Assembly (NCBI GenBank): GCA_963803155.1
Contig: CAWDMN010000065.1
Span: 55,056-119,055, forward strand
Length of the DNA: 64,000 nucleotides
DNA from: CAWDMN01 sp963803155
GTDB lineage: Bacteria > Acidobacteriota > Terriglobia > Versatilivoradales > Versatilivoraceae
Reading direction: 5' to 3'
Of the stretch, positions 26,142 through 35,163 are shown piece after piece; position 1 is the first letter of the stretch; every line of letters starts with the position of its first letter. The notes below the pieces were generated by a model. The model saw only the letters and a program-made list of their open reading frames with translations. It had not been told where the DNA came from and did no database searches. The translations under genes were made by a program, and so were the position numbers.

Positions 26142-26612
26142 ATGAATGCAATCGATGGAGAGCTGAAATCAACCCACCTGAATGTACGCCTGACACCACC
26201 TAAGACAGTCCTCAATAATTCTGGGATAACATTGACGGTGCTCTTTACCAAGGAAGAACCGACCCGCGCGGCTCTAAAAAAAACGGCTTCCCTTGCGCAT
26301 CAGCTCAATACCAATATTCGGCTGGTGGCCATCGTAACAGTCCCCTATGCTTTGCCAATCAATGCTCCCGCAGTTCCCGTCGAGTTTTACAAGAAGCGGC
26401 TCAAAGCGTTGATTCAGGAATGTTCGATAGACGCAAATATACAACTCTATTTGTGTCGCGATCCAATGAAGACCTTAAAAATGGTTTTGCCGCCGAATTC
26501 GATTGTCATCGTCGGAGAACAACCTCGGTGGTGGCCAACAGCGGAAAAGCGCCTGGCAAAACAGATCCGCCATGCCGGTTTTGAGGTGATTCGGATTAGG
26601 GCATGTGCCTGA
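26142..26612 (+). CDS. Small Usp-like protein in the kdp locus
   Basis: 156 residues from the ATG at 26142, with GAGGAGG 6 nt upstream. The core is an alpha/beta fold like that of universal stress proteins: ITLTVLFTKEEPTRAALKKTASLA, then LNTNIRLVAIVTVPYALPI, a helix YKKRLKALIQEC, and SIVIVGEQPRWWPTAEKRLAKQIRHAGFEVIRIR. The typical ATP-binding GxxGxxGS loop is not evident. In full-length KdpD a Usp domain is part of the kinase; here it is a separate small gene between kdpE and kdpF. It may regulate the kinase or the pump in trans. This role is inference from position. Confidence 0.65.
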   Translation: MNAIDGELKSTHLNVRLTPPKTVLNNSGITLTVLFTKEEPTRAALKKTASLAHQLNTNIRLVAIVTVPYALPINAPAVPVEFYKKRLKALIQECSIDANIQLYLCRDPMKTLKMVLPPNSIVIVGEQPRWWPTAEKRLAKQIRHAGFEVIRIRACA

Positions 26613-26679
26613 GACGTCAATAGTTCCGGATACCTCGGGAACGATATTTTGAGATCTCGTCCGGGTGTGGAGGTGTGAT

Positions 26680-26763
26680 GTGTTGGATCTTTTTTATTTA
26701 TTGATCGGTTGTCTGGGATTTGTGCTCCTTTGGGCCATTACTAAAGGATGCGAACGAGTATAA
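26680..26763 (+). CDS. 27-residue single-helix membrane peptide upstream of kdpF
   Basis: GTG start with GGAGG 6 nt upstream, and a TAA stop 12 nt before the kdpF start. The product starts MLDLFYLLIGCLGFVLLWAI and ends TKGCERV: one hydrophobic helix followed by a short positive tail. Its stop lies within 10 nt of the kdpF ribosome site, so the two are probably co-translated. It resembles KdpF in size and shape but lacks the KdpF end motif. It is too short for routine gene callers. Function is unknown; it may be an extra small pump subunit (inference). Confidence 0.6.
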   Translation: MLDLFYLLIGCLGFVLLWAITKGCERV

Positions 26764-26775
26764 AGGAGGCTGGCC

Positions 26776-26859
26776 GTGGATTATCTGATTGCCGGAATCA
26801 CCACATTGTTTCTCTTACTTTATCTGACTAGGGCGCTGCTCTATCCGGAGAAATTCTAG
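26776..26859 (+). CDS. kdpF: KdpF, small subunit of the potassium-transporting ATPase
   Basis: 27 residues, GTG start with AAGGAGG 6 nt upstream. The sequence is a single membrane helix with the KdpF end signature LTRALLYPEKF. KdpF stabilises the KdpABC complex in the inner membrane. It ends 10 nt before kdpA in the expected F-A-B-C order. Confidence 0.85.
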   Translation: MDYLIAGITTLFLLLYLTRALLYPEKF

Positions 26860-26869
26860 TGAGGCGGTT

Positions 26870-28663
26870 ATGACGAACTTTGGCGTTCTGCAAATTCTTG
26901 TCTTCTTCGTTTTAGTGTTGTTATTGACAAAGCCAATAGGCTTATTCATGGCTAAATTGTTCCAAGGCGAACGCACCATCCTGCATCCAGTGTTGCGGCC
27001 CTTGGAGTCACTGGTCTATAGGCTTTCGAAAATTAGGGAAGACGAAGAGCAACACTGGACCCGCTATGCCGGCGGCATTCTGGCATTCAGCCTTTTCTGT
27101 TTTTTGTTTGTTTACTTTCTTCAAAGGCTGCAGGGCTTTTTGCCACTGAACCCTCAAGGCTTCGGGGCCAAGCAAGTGCCGCCGGACCTGGCCTATAACA
27201 CCGCCGTTAGTTTTATGACCAATACTAACTGGCAAGCTTATAGCGGCGAATCCACTTTGAGTTATCTGGTCCAAATGGCGGCTCTCACGGTGCAGAATTT
27301 TATGTCGGCAGCCGTGGGAATTGCTGCGGCGATAGCCATCATTCGAGGCTTTGCGCGGCAACAAACCCAAAGCATTGGTAGTTTTTGGGTCGACCTCACA
27401 CGGGCCACCCTCTATGTCTTGCTCCCCATCTCCTTAGTGGCGGCATTATTTTTATGTTCGCAAGGTGTGATCCAGAATTTCCACCCCTATACAGCGGTCA
27501 AAACTGTTGAAGGCGCCACTCAGACAATTCCGCAAGGGCCAGTGGCCTCCCAGGAAGCCATCAAAATGCTGGGGACCAATGGAGGCGGCTTCTTCAATGC
27601 CAACTCCGCTCATCCTTTCGAGAACCCGACTCCGCTGACGAATCTCCTGCAACTCTTGTTGATTTTCGTTATTCCAGCAGGTCTAACTTATACCTTTGGG
27701 CGCATGGTAGGGGATACCCGGCAAGGGTGGGCTATTTTTACCGCCATGGCGGTGATGTTTTTGGCCGGCGTCTTTGTCTGTTACGGTTTTGAACAGGCGG
27801 GCAATCCCATTCTGGCCAAGTTAGGAGTGGAAACAGCAGCCACCGGGTCGCAGCCCGGAGGCAACATGGAAGGGAAAGAAACTCGTTTCGGCATCGCGGC
27901 GACCGCCTTATTTGTCACCGTGACCACCAACGCCAGTTGCGGCGCCGTTAATAGCGCCCATGATTCTCTGACTCCGCTGGGCGGCTTGGTTCCAATGTTC
28001 AACCTGCAAACCGACGAGGTCATTTTTGGAGGTGTAGGGTCGGGACTCTACGGTATGTTGCTCTATGCAATTGTCGCGGTGTTCATTGCCGGTTTGATGG
28101 TGGGAAGAACCCCTGAATACCTGGGGAAGAAGATTCAGCAAAAAGAAGTCAAAATGGCTATGCTCCCGATTCTGGCGACCTCGTTTTTGATCCTGGTTCT
28201 CACGGCCGCCAGTTCGGTTATTCCTTTTGCCAAAGACAGCTATTGGAATCCGCCGGGTTCCCCCACCGCCAATTTGAACAACTCGGGGCCTCACGGTCTG
28301 AGCGAGATTCTTTATGCCTATTCCAGCGGTTCTGAAAACAACGGCAGCGCCTTTGCCGGAATCAACGTCACTACCCCTTGGTATAACCTGACTCTCGGCT
28401 TGGCCATGTTGTTGGGCCGGTTTATGTTCATTATTCCGCTCCTTGCCGTGGCGGGCAGTTTGGCAGCTAAAAAACGTGTTCCTCCTACAAGCGGCACGTT
28501 CCCGACCCATGGCCCGTTGTTTGTAGGTTTGCTGGTGGCGACTGTCCTTGTAGTTGGCGCCTTGACTTTTTTCCCAGCACTGGCGTTGAGTCCGATTGTG
28601 GAACATTTTTTAATGCACGAGGGGAAACTCTTCTCACAGTTAGTGTTTCCCATATGGAGTTAA
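26870..28663 (+). CDS. kdpA: KdpA, potassium-binding channel subunit
   Basis: 597 residues, close to the usual length (about 560-600). It is an inner-membrane protein of about ten helices that holds the selectivity filter for K+. Filter-type segments are visible: TNTNWQAYSGE (about 116), TNGGGFFNANSAHPFENPT (about 230), TTNASCGAVNSAHDSLTPLGG (about 350) with GGVGSGLYGML shortly after, and SGSENNGSAFAGI (about 485). K+ selected here is passed to KdpB. It is followed by kdpB after 3 nt, so the genes are one transcript. Confidence 0.96.
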   Translation: MTNFGVLQILVFFVLVLLLTKPIGLFMAKLFQGERTILHPVLRPLESLVYRLSKIREDEEQHWTRYAGGILAFSLFCFLFVYFLQRLQGFLPLNPQGFGAKQVPPDLAYNTAVSFMTNTNWQAYSGESTLSYLVQMAALTVQNFMSAAVGIAAAIAIIRGFARQQTQSIGSFWVDLTRATLYVLLPISLVAALFLCSQGVIQNFHPYTAVKTVEGATQTIPQGPVASQEAIKMLGTNGGGFFNANSAHPFENPTPLTNLLQLLLIFVIPAGLTYTFGRMVGDTRQGWAIFTAMAVMFLAGVFVCYGFEQAGNPILAKLGVETAATGSQPGGNMEGKETRFGIAATALFVTVTTNASCGAVNSAHDSLTPLGGLVPMFNLQTDEVIFGGVGSGLYGMLLYAIVAVFIAGLMVGRTPEYLGKKIQQKEVKMAMLPILATSFLILVLTAASSVIPFAKDSYWNPPGSPTANLNNSGPHGLSEILYAYSSGSENNGSAFAGINVTTPWYNLTLGLAMLLGRFMFIIPLLAVAGSLAAKKRVPPTSGTFPTHGPLFVGLLVATVLVVGALTFFPALALSPIVEHFLMHEGKLFSQLVFPIWS

Positions 28664-28666
28664 CTT

Positions 28667-30790
28667 ATGTCAGTTACCACACTCATCGCAATACCGCCCG
28701 TATCGGAAGACCCAGTGACTTTTATTCCCAAAAAGCTGGCGCGCTCGCGTCCGCTGTTTGATCCGGAAATTTTGCGAAGGGCCTTGAAAGACGCTTTTTT
28801 TAAACTGAATCCGGCGGCGCTGATGAAAAATCCGGTGATCTTTGTCGTAGAAGTGGGCGCCCTGCTGACCACGGTCTTCCTGATTCGCGATGCAATTGCC
28901 GGGAAACCAGGGATCGGCTTTGAATTCCAGATTGTCCTTTGGCTTTGGTTTACCGTTTTGTTCGCTACCTTCGCTGAAGCTATGGCTGAAGCACGAGGCA
29001 AAGCCCAGGCGGAATCCCTACGGAAAACCAAGACTGACGCCGTTGCCAATCGCATGATTGCGGGAACAGACCGATATGAGAAGGTTCCTTCTTCGCATCT
29101 TCGCGCCGGTGACGTCGTCAGATGCAGCGCCGGAGAATTGATTCCCGGGGATGGGGAAGTAATCGAAGGCATTGCCACCGTGGATGAATCGGTGATTACC
29201 GGAGAGAGCGCTCCGGTGATTCGAGAGTCCGGTGGCGATCGCAATGCCGTCACTGGAGGAACGAAAGTCCTCTCCGATCAAATTCGTATCCAAATTACTT
29301 CCAATCCCGGAGAAACCTTCCTGGACCGAATGATTGCTCTGGTGGAAGGCGCCACTCGGCAAAAGACTCCGAATGAAATTGCTTTAAACATCCTGATTGC
29401 CGGGCTGACTCTCATTTTTCTGTTTGCCGTTGCTACGTTGGTTCCTTTCGCAGCCTATAGTGTCAATGCTACAGGTGCGGGGACGGTGCCCAGCATTGCC
29501 GTCTTTGTTTCGCTGCTCGTGTGTCTGATTCCCACCACCATCGGCGGACTCCTTTCGGCCATCGGAATTGCCGGAATGGACCGAGTCATGCAACATAACG
29601 TCCTGGCGATGAGCGGGAAAGCAGTGGAGGCCGCCGGAGACGTGAACAGTCTTCTCCTAGACAAGACGGGCACCATTACTCTCGGTAACCGGCAAGCGGT
29701 GGCGTTCTGGCCGGTCAGAGGAGTCATGGAAGGAGAATTGGCGGATGCCGCTCAACTGTCCAGCCTGGCCGACGAAACTCCCGAAGGGCGCTCGATTGTC
29801 ATTTTGGCCAAGAAAAAACACCAATTGCGGGGTCGGGAAGTCTCCGAGCACAATGCCCATTTCCTTCCCTTTTCCGCTTACACTCGCATGAGCGGGGTTG
29901 ATTTTGACGACCGGCGCTTGCGGAAAGGGGCGACTGAAGCCATCCTCAACTTTGTTCGGCAGGAGGGGGGCGCAATTTCCCAGGACACTACCACTCTCTC
30001 AGACCGGATTTCAAGAAATGGAGGCACCCCTCTGACTGTGGCGGATGGAGCCCGGCTGCTTGGGGTCATCGAACTAAAAGACATCGTCAAAGGCGGTATG
30101 AAAGAGCGCATTGCCCAGTTGCGGGCCATGGGGATCCGCTCCGTCATGGTGACGGGCGACAATCCCTTGACAGCAGCGGCCATTGCCGCTGAAGCCGGAG
30201 TGGACGATTTTATTGCTCAAGCCACCCCCAAAGAAAAACTCGAATATATCCGGAAAGAACAAACCGGCGGTCGCATGGTGGCCATGACCGGCGATGGGAC
30301 TAATGACGCTCCGGCGCTAGCTCAAGCCGATGTGGGATTGGCCACGAATAGTGGAACCGTGGCTGCCAAGGAAGCCGGAAATATGGTGGATCTGGACAGC
30401 AACCCTACGAAGCTGATTGAAGTGGTGGCGATCGGGAAACAACTGCTGATCACGCGCGGCGCCTTGACCACCTTCTCCATTATGAATGATGTGTCAAAAT
30501 ACTTTGCCATCATCCCCGCCATGTTTGCCGTCACCTACCCGGCTTTAGGAAAGCTGAATATCATGCGCTTGCACTCGCCTGAAAGCTCCGTGTTGGCGGC
30601 CGTGATTTTTAATGCCCTGATCATAATTGCCCTCGTGCCGCTCGCTTTGCGCGGAGTTAAATTCCGACCGCAAAGTGCCGCCGGCATGTTGCGGCGCAAT
30701 CTTTGGATTTACGGACTGGGCGGATTTATAGCCCCATTTCCTTGCATCTGGTTCATTGATTTAATTCTTGGCTGGCTGAAATTAGCCTGA
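28667..30790 (+). CDS. kdpB: KdpB, P-type ATPase subunit
   Basis: 707 residues. The phosphorylated Asp332 lies in LLLDKTGTITLGNRQ. Other P-type signatures are TGES in the actuator domain (VITGESAPVIRESGG), the nucleotide-domain region SSLADETPEGRSIVILAK, KGAT near 420, MVTGDNPLTAAAIAAEAGVDDFIAQATPKEK and MTGDGTNDAPALAQADVGLA. It hydrolyses ATP to drive K+ uptake with KdpA. It uses a tight intergenic spacing with kdpA and is followed by kdpC after 11 nt. Confidence 0.97.
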   Translation: MSVTTLIAIPPVSEDPVTFIPKKLARSRPLFDPEILRRALKDAFFKLNPAALMKNPVIFVVEVGALLTTVFLIRDAIAGKPGIGFEFQIVLWLWFTVLFATFAEAMAEARGKAQAESLRKTKTDAVANRMIAGTDRYEKVPSSHLRAGDVVRCSAGELIPGDGEVIEGIATVDESVITGESAPVIRESGGDRNAVTGGTKVLSDQIRIQITSNPGETFLDRMIALVEGATRQKTPNEIALNILIAGLTLIFLFAVATLVPFAAYSVNATGAGTVPSIAVFVSLLVCLIPTTIGGLLSAIGIAGMDRVMQHNVLAMSGKAVEAAGDVNSLLLDKTGTITLGNRQAVAFWPVRGVMEGELADAAQLSSLADETPEGRSIVILAKKKHQLRGREVSEHNAHFLPFSAYTRMSGVDFDDRRLRKGATEAILNFVRQEGGAISQDTTTLSDRISRNGGTPLTVADGARLLGVIELKDIVKGGMKERIAQLRAMGIRSVMVTGDNPLTAAAIAAEAGVDDFIAQATPKEKLEYIRKEQTGGRMVAMTGDGTNDAPALAQADVGLATNSGTVAAKEAGNMVDLDSNPTKLIEVVAIGKQLLITRGALTTFSIMNDVSKYFAIIPAMFAVTYPALGKLNIMRLHSPESSVLAAVIFNALIIIALVPLALRGVKFRPQSAAGMLRRNLWIYGLGGFIAPFPCIWFIDLILGWLKLA

Positions 30791-30801
30791 GGGAGCTTTT
30801 A

Positions 30802-31386
30802 ATGTGGAAACAAATAGCACCAGCTTTTCGAATGATGCTGGTTATGACAGTCTTGACCGGTTTGATTTATCCGGGCGCCGTCACCGGACTTTGTCAACTC
30901 TTTTTTCATCATCAGGCCAACGGGAGCCTGATCACGCTCAATGGCCAAGTGATTGGCTCCAACCTAATCGGGCAAAATTTTAAAAAGGCTGAATATTTTC
31001 AACCCCGTCCTTCTGCTGCCGGGAGCGAGGGCTATGACGCGACGGCTTCAGGGGGATCGAATTATGGACCGACCAGTCAAAAATTAGTGGATCGGGTGAA
31101 GGATTCAGTCGCGGCCTTTAGAAAAGCGAATCCCGGCTATACGGGACCGATTCCCGCCGACTTGGTCACTGCCTCTTTCAGCGGGGTGGATCCTCACATC
31201 AGTCCAGCTTCGGCGGAAGCTCAGGCGGCTCGTGTGGCGCAGACCCGCGCAATTCCTCTCGAACTAGTTGAAAGCCTGATCCGTCGGTCGACCGAAAGAC
31301 CGGACCTGGGTTTTCTCGGCGAACCGCGAGTCAATGTACTGGGTTTGAATTTGGCCCTGGATGAGCAATTTCCTCATTCAAAATAG
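30802..31386 (+). CDS. kdpC: KdpC, accessory subunit of the potassium ATPase
   Basis: 194 residues. A single N-terminal membrane helix (about 10-32; MMLVMTVLTGLIYPGAVTGL) is followed by a periplasmic domain with family motifs: GSNLIGQNFKKAEYFQPRPSA, SGGSNYGPTSQKLVDRV, PADLVTASFSGVDPHISP and the C-terminal VNVLGLNLALDEQF. KdpC raises the affinity of the pump for ATP and helps assembly. GGGAG lies before the start codon. Confidence 0.95.
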   Translation: MWKQIAPAFRMMLVMTVLTGLIYPGAVTGLCQLFFHHQANGSLITLNGQVIGSNLIGQNFKKAEYFQPRPSAAGSEGYDATASGGSNYGPTSQKLVDRVKDSVAAFRKANPGYTGPIPADLVTASFSGVDPHISPASAEAQAARVAQTRAIPLELVESLIRRSTERPDLGFLGEPRVNVLGLNLALDEQFPHSK

Positions 31387-31568
31387 ATCTTTAACATTTC
31401 CTCCGCCGATGCGGTTCGAAAGGGAAAGTCTAATTCGAATTTTGGAACAGTGAAAGCGGCTCCGACTCTTAACGGAACCGTGCAAGCCGAGGCTGCCACT
31501 TTTGCCCTAGGGCCGCTTGAAGGAAGGAGGCGCATGGAGGATCATTGATCCATTTTGTGGAGACACCG

Positions 31569-33191
31569 ATGAAGAAATTATTGACATTCTCTTGTTTCTG
31601 CCTGCAGTTCAGCGTTCTCAATTTTTGCGGATCGGTATGCGTTCATGCACAGAGTGCGAACCAGGCGCCGGACGCCGCGGATACAAAGCTTCAAGGTGGG
31701 TCGCCTCTGACCGATCGGGAAAAAATACTCCTGGATCGAATCATCAAGCTGGAACAGCGGTTGGCAGCTCTCGAAGCCAAAACGACGAGAACATCGGATG
31801 CTACAAACGAGGCCACTTCACTCCCGACGCCAGCAAATGAGGTCAAACAGGATTCTGCCTCATTCGTACAAGCGCAAGGGGAAACCAAGCCCGTATCCTC
31901 CGCATCCAATCAGGCTGAGAAAAAGAAAGTAGCTGAGCCTTTTGCTTTTGCGGATTTCACCTGGTTGAACGGCAACCCTCGCACGAAAGATGTGCCGCTG
32001 GATACGAATCTCTTCACGCCGGAAATCCGCGCCGACGTCGACTATATCTACGATTTCAACCATCCCAAAGACCACACCATTGGTGGATCGAGCGAAGTCT
32101 TTCGGTCGGGCGAAGTCCAAGTAACGCAGTTTGGAGTCGGTGGCGACTTCCACTATAACAACGTTCGCGCCAGGCTAATGACTCAGTTTGGCATGTATGC
32201 ACAAACGACTCCACGGAATGACGCCAGCCCCGCCGTCGGTCAATGGAATCTCGACACTGCTTACCGCTACGTTTCAGAAGCGTACGGCGGGTACCACTTC
32301 GACGCTTTGCATGGGATCAATGTCGATGCGGGCATCTTCATGTCCTACGTCGGGCTCTTCAGCTATTACAACTTCGACAACTGGGCTTATCAGCCGTCGT
32401 ATGTTTCGTCCAACACCCCCTGGTTCTTCAATGGCGTGCGTGTCCAGATTTTCCCCAGCGAACATCTGAAGATCGAGCCCTGGTTCACTAATGGATGGCA
32501 GTCGTATGGCAAGTTCAACAAGCGGCCGGGAATCGGGGCGCAGGTCTTGTGGCGCCCCAACGGATGGCTTTCGATTCTCGGGAATCAGTACTTGCTGGGC
32601 ACGGATACGCTTGGAGTCCCAGGCCGTGTGCGTTATCACACCGACGACAGCATCCAGATCAAGTATTACGACAAGCCGATGAAGGCCCTCGACAAGATGG
32701 CGTTCTCGCTTACGGGCGATATGGGATGTGAACATGGCGGCGGAGTGAGTTGCTTCGGTAACCGGGCAGGCGGGCCAAAACAGAGTTTTTTGGGTTATAT
32801 GTTCTACAACCGCTTCTGGTTCCGCAAGGATCTGTTCGGCCTGACGCTCGGGGGTGGAAAGATCAACAATCCGGGACGCTATCTGGTATTGCTGCCACCC
32901 ATCAATGGCGCGACGGCAATTTCAGGGACGCCCTATTTCACGCAGAATCCCGGTGACCCATACAAAGCCTGGGATGCTTCAATCACCTTCGATTACATGC
33001 CCCGCCAGTACATCACCTTTCGCTGGGAGTTCGACCATCGAGCAGCGAATGTGCCATATTTCTCCGGAGCAGGCGGCATAACCCCTCCAGGTGGTAATAT
33101 TGGCTCCCCCGGATCTTTGGCGCCGGGATGGACACCGGACCTCCGCAAGATCGAGAACCGATTCAATCTGGCCATTCTCGTCAAATTCTAG
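31569..33191 (+). CDS. Outer-membrane beta-barrel porin (BBP2-like) linked to kdp
   Basis: 540 residues from the ATG at 31569 (GGAG six bases upstream). It begins with a signal peptide (MKKLLTFSCFCLQFSVLNF..., cleavage near VHAQS) and a coiled-coil stretch (TDREKILLDRIIKLEQRLAALEA) of the sort found at the periplasmic start of outer-membrane porins. The rest is alternating aromatic beta-strands (FTWLNGNPRTKDVPLDTN, WFFNGVRVQIFPSEHLKIEPW, DKMAFSLTGDMGCEHGG) and ends in aromatic NLAILVKF, the pattern that targets the assembly machinery. It lies about 180 nt after kdpC on the same strand. A link to potassium entry through the outer membrane is inference from its position. Confidence 0.82.
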   Translation: MKKLLTFSCFCLQFSVLNFCGSVCVHAQSANQAPDAADTKLQGGSPLTDREKILLDRIIKLEQRLAALEAKTTRTSDATNEATSLPTPANEVKQDSASFVQAQGETKPVSSASNQAEKKKVAEPFAFADFTWLNGNPRTKDVPLDTNLFTPEIRADVDYIYDFNHPKDHTIGGSSEVFRSGEVQVTQFGVGGDFHYNNVRARLMTQFGMYAQTTPRNDASPAVGQWNLDTAYRYVSEAYGGYHFDALHGINVDAGIFMSYVGLFSYYNFDNWAYQPSYVSSNTPWFFNGVRVQIFPSEHLKIEPWFTNGWQSYGKFNKRPGIGAQVLWRPNGWLSILGNQYLLGTDTLGVPGRVRYHTDDSIQIKYYDKPMKALDKMAFSLTGDMGCEHGGGVSCFGNRAGGPKQSFLGYMFYNRFWFRKDLFGLTLGGGKINNPGRYLVLLPPINGATAISGTPYFTQNPGDPYKAWDASITFDYMPRQYITFRWEFDHRAANVPYFSGAGGITPPGGNIGSPGSLAPGWTPDLRKIENRFNLAILVKF

Positions 33192-33836
33192 CGCAGTTGC
33201 AGAAAGTGGTAGTCATAAGAATATCAATAAGATTTTTTGTTGCTTAGAACCGCCGTTACCTTCAAAAATCAGAGAGAGGTTAGATATCCGCCCGCATCTA
33301 TCTTGGAAGGACTTTTGACACCCTTACATATACACAGGACCACCTTCCCGATTAAGATCAGTTTTTGCGCCAGCTGCGGCTCTAAGATTCTTGGTGCGAT
33401 CAGGAAGCCTGAAAGTGGGCAATTTCCCTCTGTTAAGATTGGGACCATCTGCTGCTGCACTTACATTCTCTTAATTCAGGCAAAAGGGGAGTATTTCCAC
33501 AATCATCGTGCGGTAGCGTAAGCATTTCCGCACCGACGCTAAGCTCCAAGAACTTTCCCGACACTTCAGTGTGAGATCTTCCTTGATGGTCCACTTCGCA
33601 TCTCCAAGCTTATCGGCGGGCTTGGAATTGCCGGTGAAAAAGCCAGTTGGAGTTGAAATTACCTTCTTATCCCACTGATTTTCAAATTCAGCAAATTGTT
33701 GAGGAAAAATAGAACACCGTGGAGATTCACAGGTCCTAGATCTCAGGATATGACTTTTCTCAATCGGCTAATCCGCCACGAACTGCACCCGTAGAACCTC
33801 CAAGTTTTTCTGCGGCTCTTTTTCAACTTAATCGTC
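33192..33836. other. 645-nt gap between convergent genes, nothing recognised
   Basis: The gap lies between the porin (plus) and a DUF3108 gene (minus). The open frames in it do not look like proteins and have no ribosome site. No intrinsic terminator with a clear T-run was found for either gene, and no repeat from the other families was seen. Confidence 0.45.
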
Positions 33837-34616
33837 TTATTCCTCTAATTCAACCCGAACCTGACCCCAACTGGGAGAGGCGGTTATCAGGAGTGGTTTA
33901 TGGTTTGGCTGGTCAGACAAGAAGATACGGATCTGGTAGGAATCATCAGGCGAATCCTCCGCCATAATCTGGACGGAAATTTTCAGGACCGGAGTCTCTT
34001 TGCCCTTCATAGCGATTGACTCTTTACCGTCGAGCCGGCATAGAAGCTCATAGATGTTTCCATGCTCGAACAGGGAAATCTTCTCAGCCTTTCCCTCCCT
34101 CCAGTCGCATCTCCGAAGATAATTGAACAGGGAAGGAATGTCATAGGTCCGAGGGGGAATCTGAACGGTTTTTCCCGAGTCAAGCTTGATTTGTCTCTTT
34201 TTTTGATTCAATAGGTAATGAGTCTTCCTCTCCTTCTTGCCATGACGAGTTTGGACAGTAATCTCCTTGGGCAGTCCGGAGGCGGAGTCAACCAGACTCA
34301 AATAATGGTCGTTCACCTGATAAATGTAGTGATCGACCGGACCTACCGTAGCGGCCTGAAAATCCAGGAGAAGGGATTTTCCTTCTAAGTGGGTGCTGTC
34401 GGCTGTCATTTTGATGGTGAGGCGGGCGGCTACCAAAAACTTTTCCCAGGAAATAGAATAAACCAAGGTCTCAGGGGGTATCACGGAAGATTGAATATCC
34501 CCTCGAGATTGAGCACTCACCGCGGGACTCAGTCCAGCAAGACAAATCGTGAACAGGAGTACCAATGACCTGCAAGTTTTTAATGAAAGATTGAGAAGAG
34601 CGCCAAGCTGGATCAA
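33837..34616 (-). CDS. DUF3108 domain-containing exported protein
   Basis: About 259 residues if the TTG at 34616 is the start; the frame stays open to 34733, but that part is a translation of the tRNA-Leu gene and is not real. The start is therefore uncertain. An N-terminal signal peptide (LKTCRSLVLLFTICLAGLSPAVSA) indicates export. The body shows the DUF3108 pattern: TLVYSISWEKFLVAARLTIKM, HYIYQVNDHYLSLVDSASGLPKEITVQ, IPSLFNYLRRCDW and VLKISVQIMAEDSPD. Function of this family is not established. A second, longer DUF3108 gene ends the LPS cluster at 44374-45228, which suggests a cell-envelope role for both. Confidence 0.75.
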   Translation of the reverse strand: MIQLGALLNLSLKTCRSLVLLFTICLAGLSPAVSAQSRGDIQSSVIPPETLVYSISWEKFLVAARLTIKMTADSTHLEGKSLLLDFQAATVGPVDHYIYQVNDHYLSLVDSASGLPKEITVQTRHGKKERKTHYLLNQKKRQIKLDSGKTVQIPPRTYDIPSLFNYLRRCDWREGKAEKISLFEHGNIYELLCRLDGKESIAMKGKETPVLKISVQIMAEDSPDDSYQIRIFLSDQPNHKPLLITASPSWGQVRVELEE

Positions 34617-34646
34617 GAGAGGAATCCATATTCGAGGGAAAAGAGA

Positions 34647-34731
34647 TGGTGCGGAAGGCGGGACTTGAACCCGCATGCCTTGCGGCGCCACCCCCTCAAG
34701 ATGGTGTGTCTGCCAATTCCACCACTTCCGC
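34647..34731 (-). tRNA. tRNA-Leu (anticodon GAG)
   Basis: 85 nt including an encoded CCA end. The acceptor stem GCGGAAG pairs with CTTCCGC followed by A as discriminator base. The anticodon stem CCATC/GGTGG holds the loop TTGAGGG, giving anticodon GAG, which reads CUC and CUU. The long variable arm (GCGCCGCAAGGCATGC region) and GGTTCAAGTCC T-loop are those of a class II leucine tRNA. It lies between secG and the DUF3108 gene on the same strand. Confidence 0.95.
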
Positions 34732-34766
34732 ATTTTTATGGAGGGGCGAAGAGGCCGCCCCGGCTA

Positions 34767-35111
34767 TTATTTCGGCTGCTGAGGCGCCGCGGGAGCGTGA
34801 GGAGCCGTCACTGGCGGTTTAACCGGAGCCGTTTGGCTCTGAACGGGAGTTTTGGTGCCTTCCATGATAGAACCGCTGCTCCCCTTGGGTTTCACCATAT
34901 TGAGGATCATGGAAGTCAACATGAAGATAATCGCCGCGCCGGTGGTCAATTTTGAGAGAAAGGTAGCGGTGCCGCGGGCTCCGAAGGCGGTCTGAGAACC
35001 CGTTCCGCCAAAAGCGCCAGCCAAATCGGCTGCTTTCCCCGATTGCAAAAGAACAATCAAAACCAATAACAAACAAACAATCACATGAATAGTGGTTATC
35101 AAAATAGTCAT
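34767..35111 (-). CDS. secG: SecG, preprotein translocase subunit
   Basis: 114 residues from the ATG at 35111; the frame extends upstream but the SecG family starts at this Met. Two membrane helices (about 2-22 and 52-72) flank the conserved loop LQSGKAADLAGAFGGTGSQTAFGARGTATFLSK. The C-terminal tail is proline-rich and low in complexity, as is common in this family. SecG joins SecYE in the inner membrane and helps protein export. It follows tpiA with a gap of 52 nt, an arrangement (pgk-tpiA-secG) widespread in bacteria, then tRNA-Leu. Confidence 0.93.
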   Translation of the reverse strand: MTILITTIHVIVCLLLVLIVLLQSGKAADLAGAFGGTGSQTAFGARGTATFLSKLTTGAAIIFMLTSMILNMVKPKGSSGSIMEGTKTPVQSQTAPVKPPVTAPHAPAAPQQPK

Positions 35112-35163
35112 ATTCTCGGTGGGCAATGGCAGTGAAAGACTCACTGCCACCGTCCCAATGCTC

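Noticed and set aside
33237..33521. 94-codon plus-strand open frame after the porin
   Set aside because: No ribosome site, no protein-like pattern; probably chance.
34617..34733. In-frame N-terminal extension of the DUF3108 gene (starts MRKWWNWQTHHLEG)
   Set aside because: It is a translation of the tRNA-Leu gene, a common annotation artefact; the real protein must start after the tRNA.
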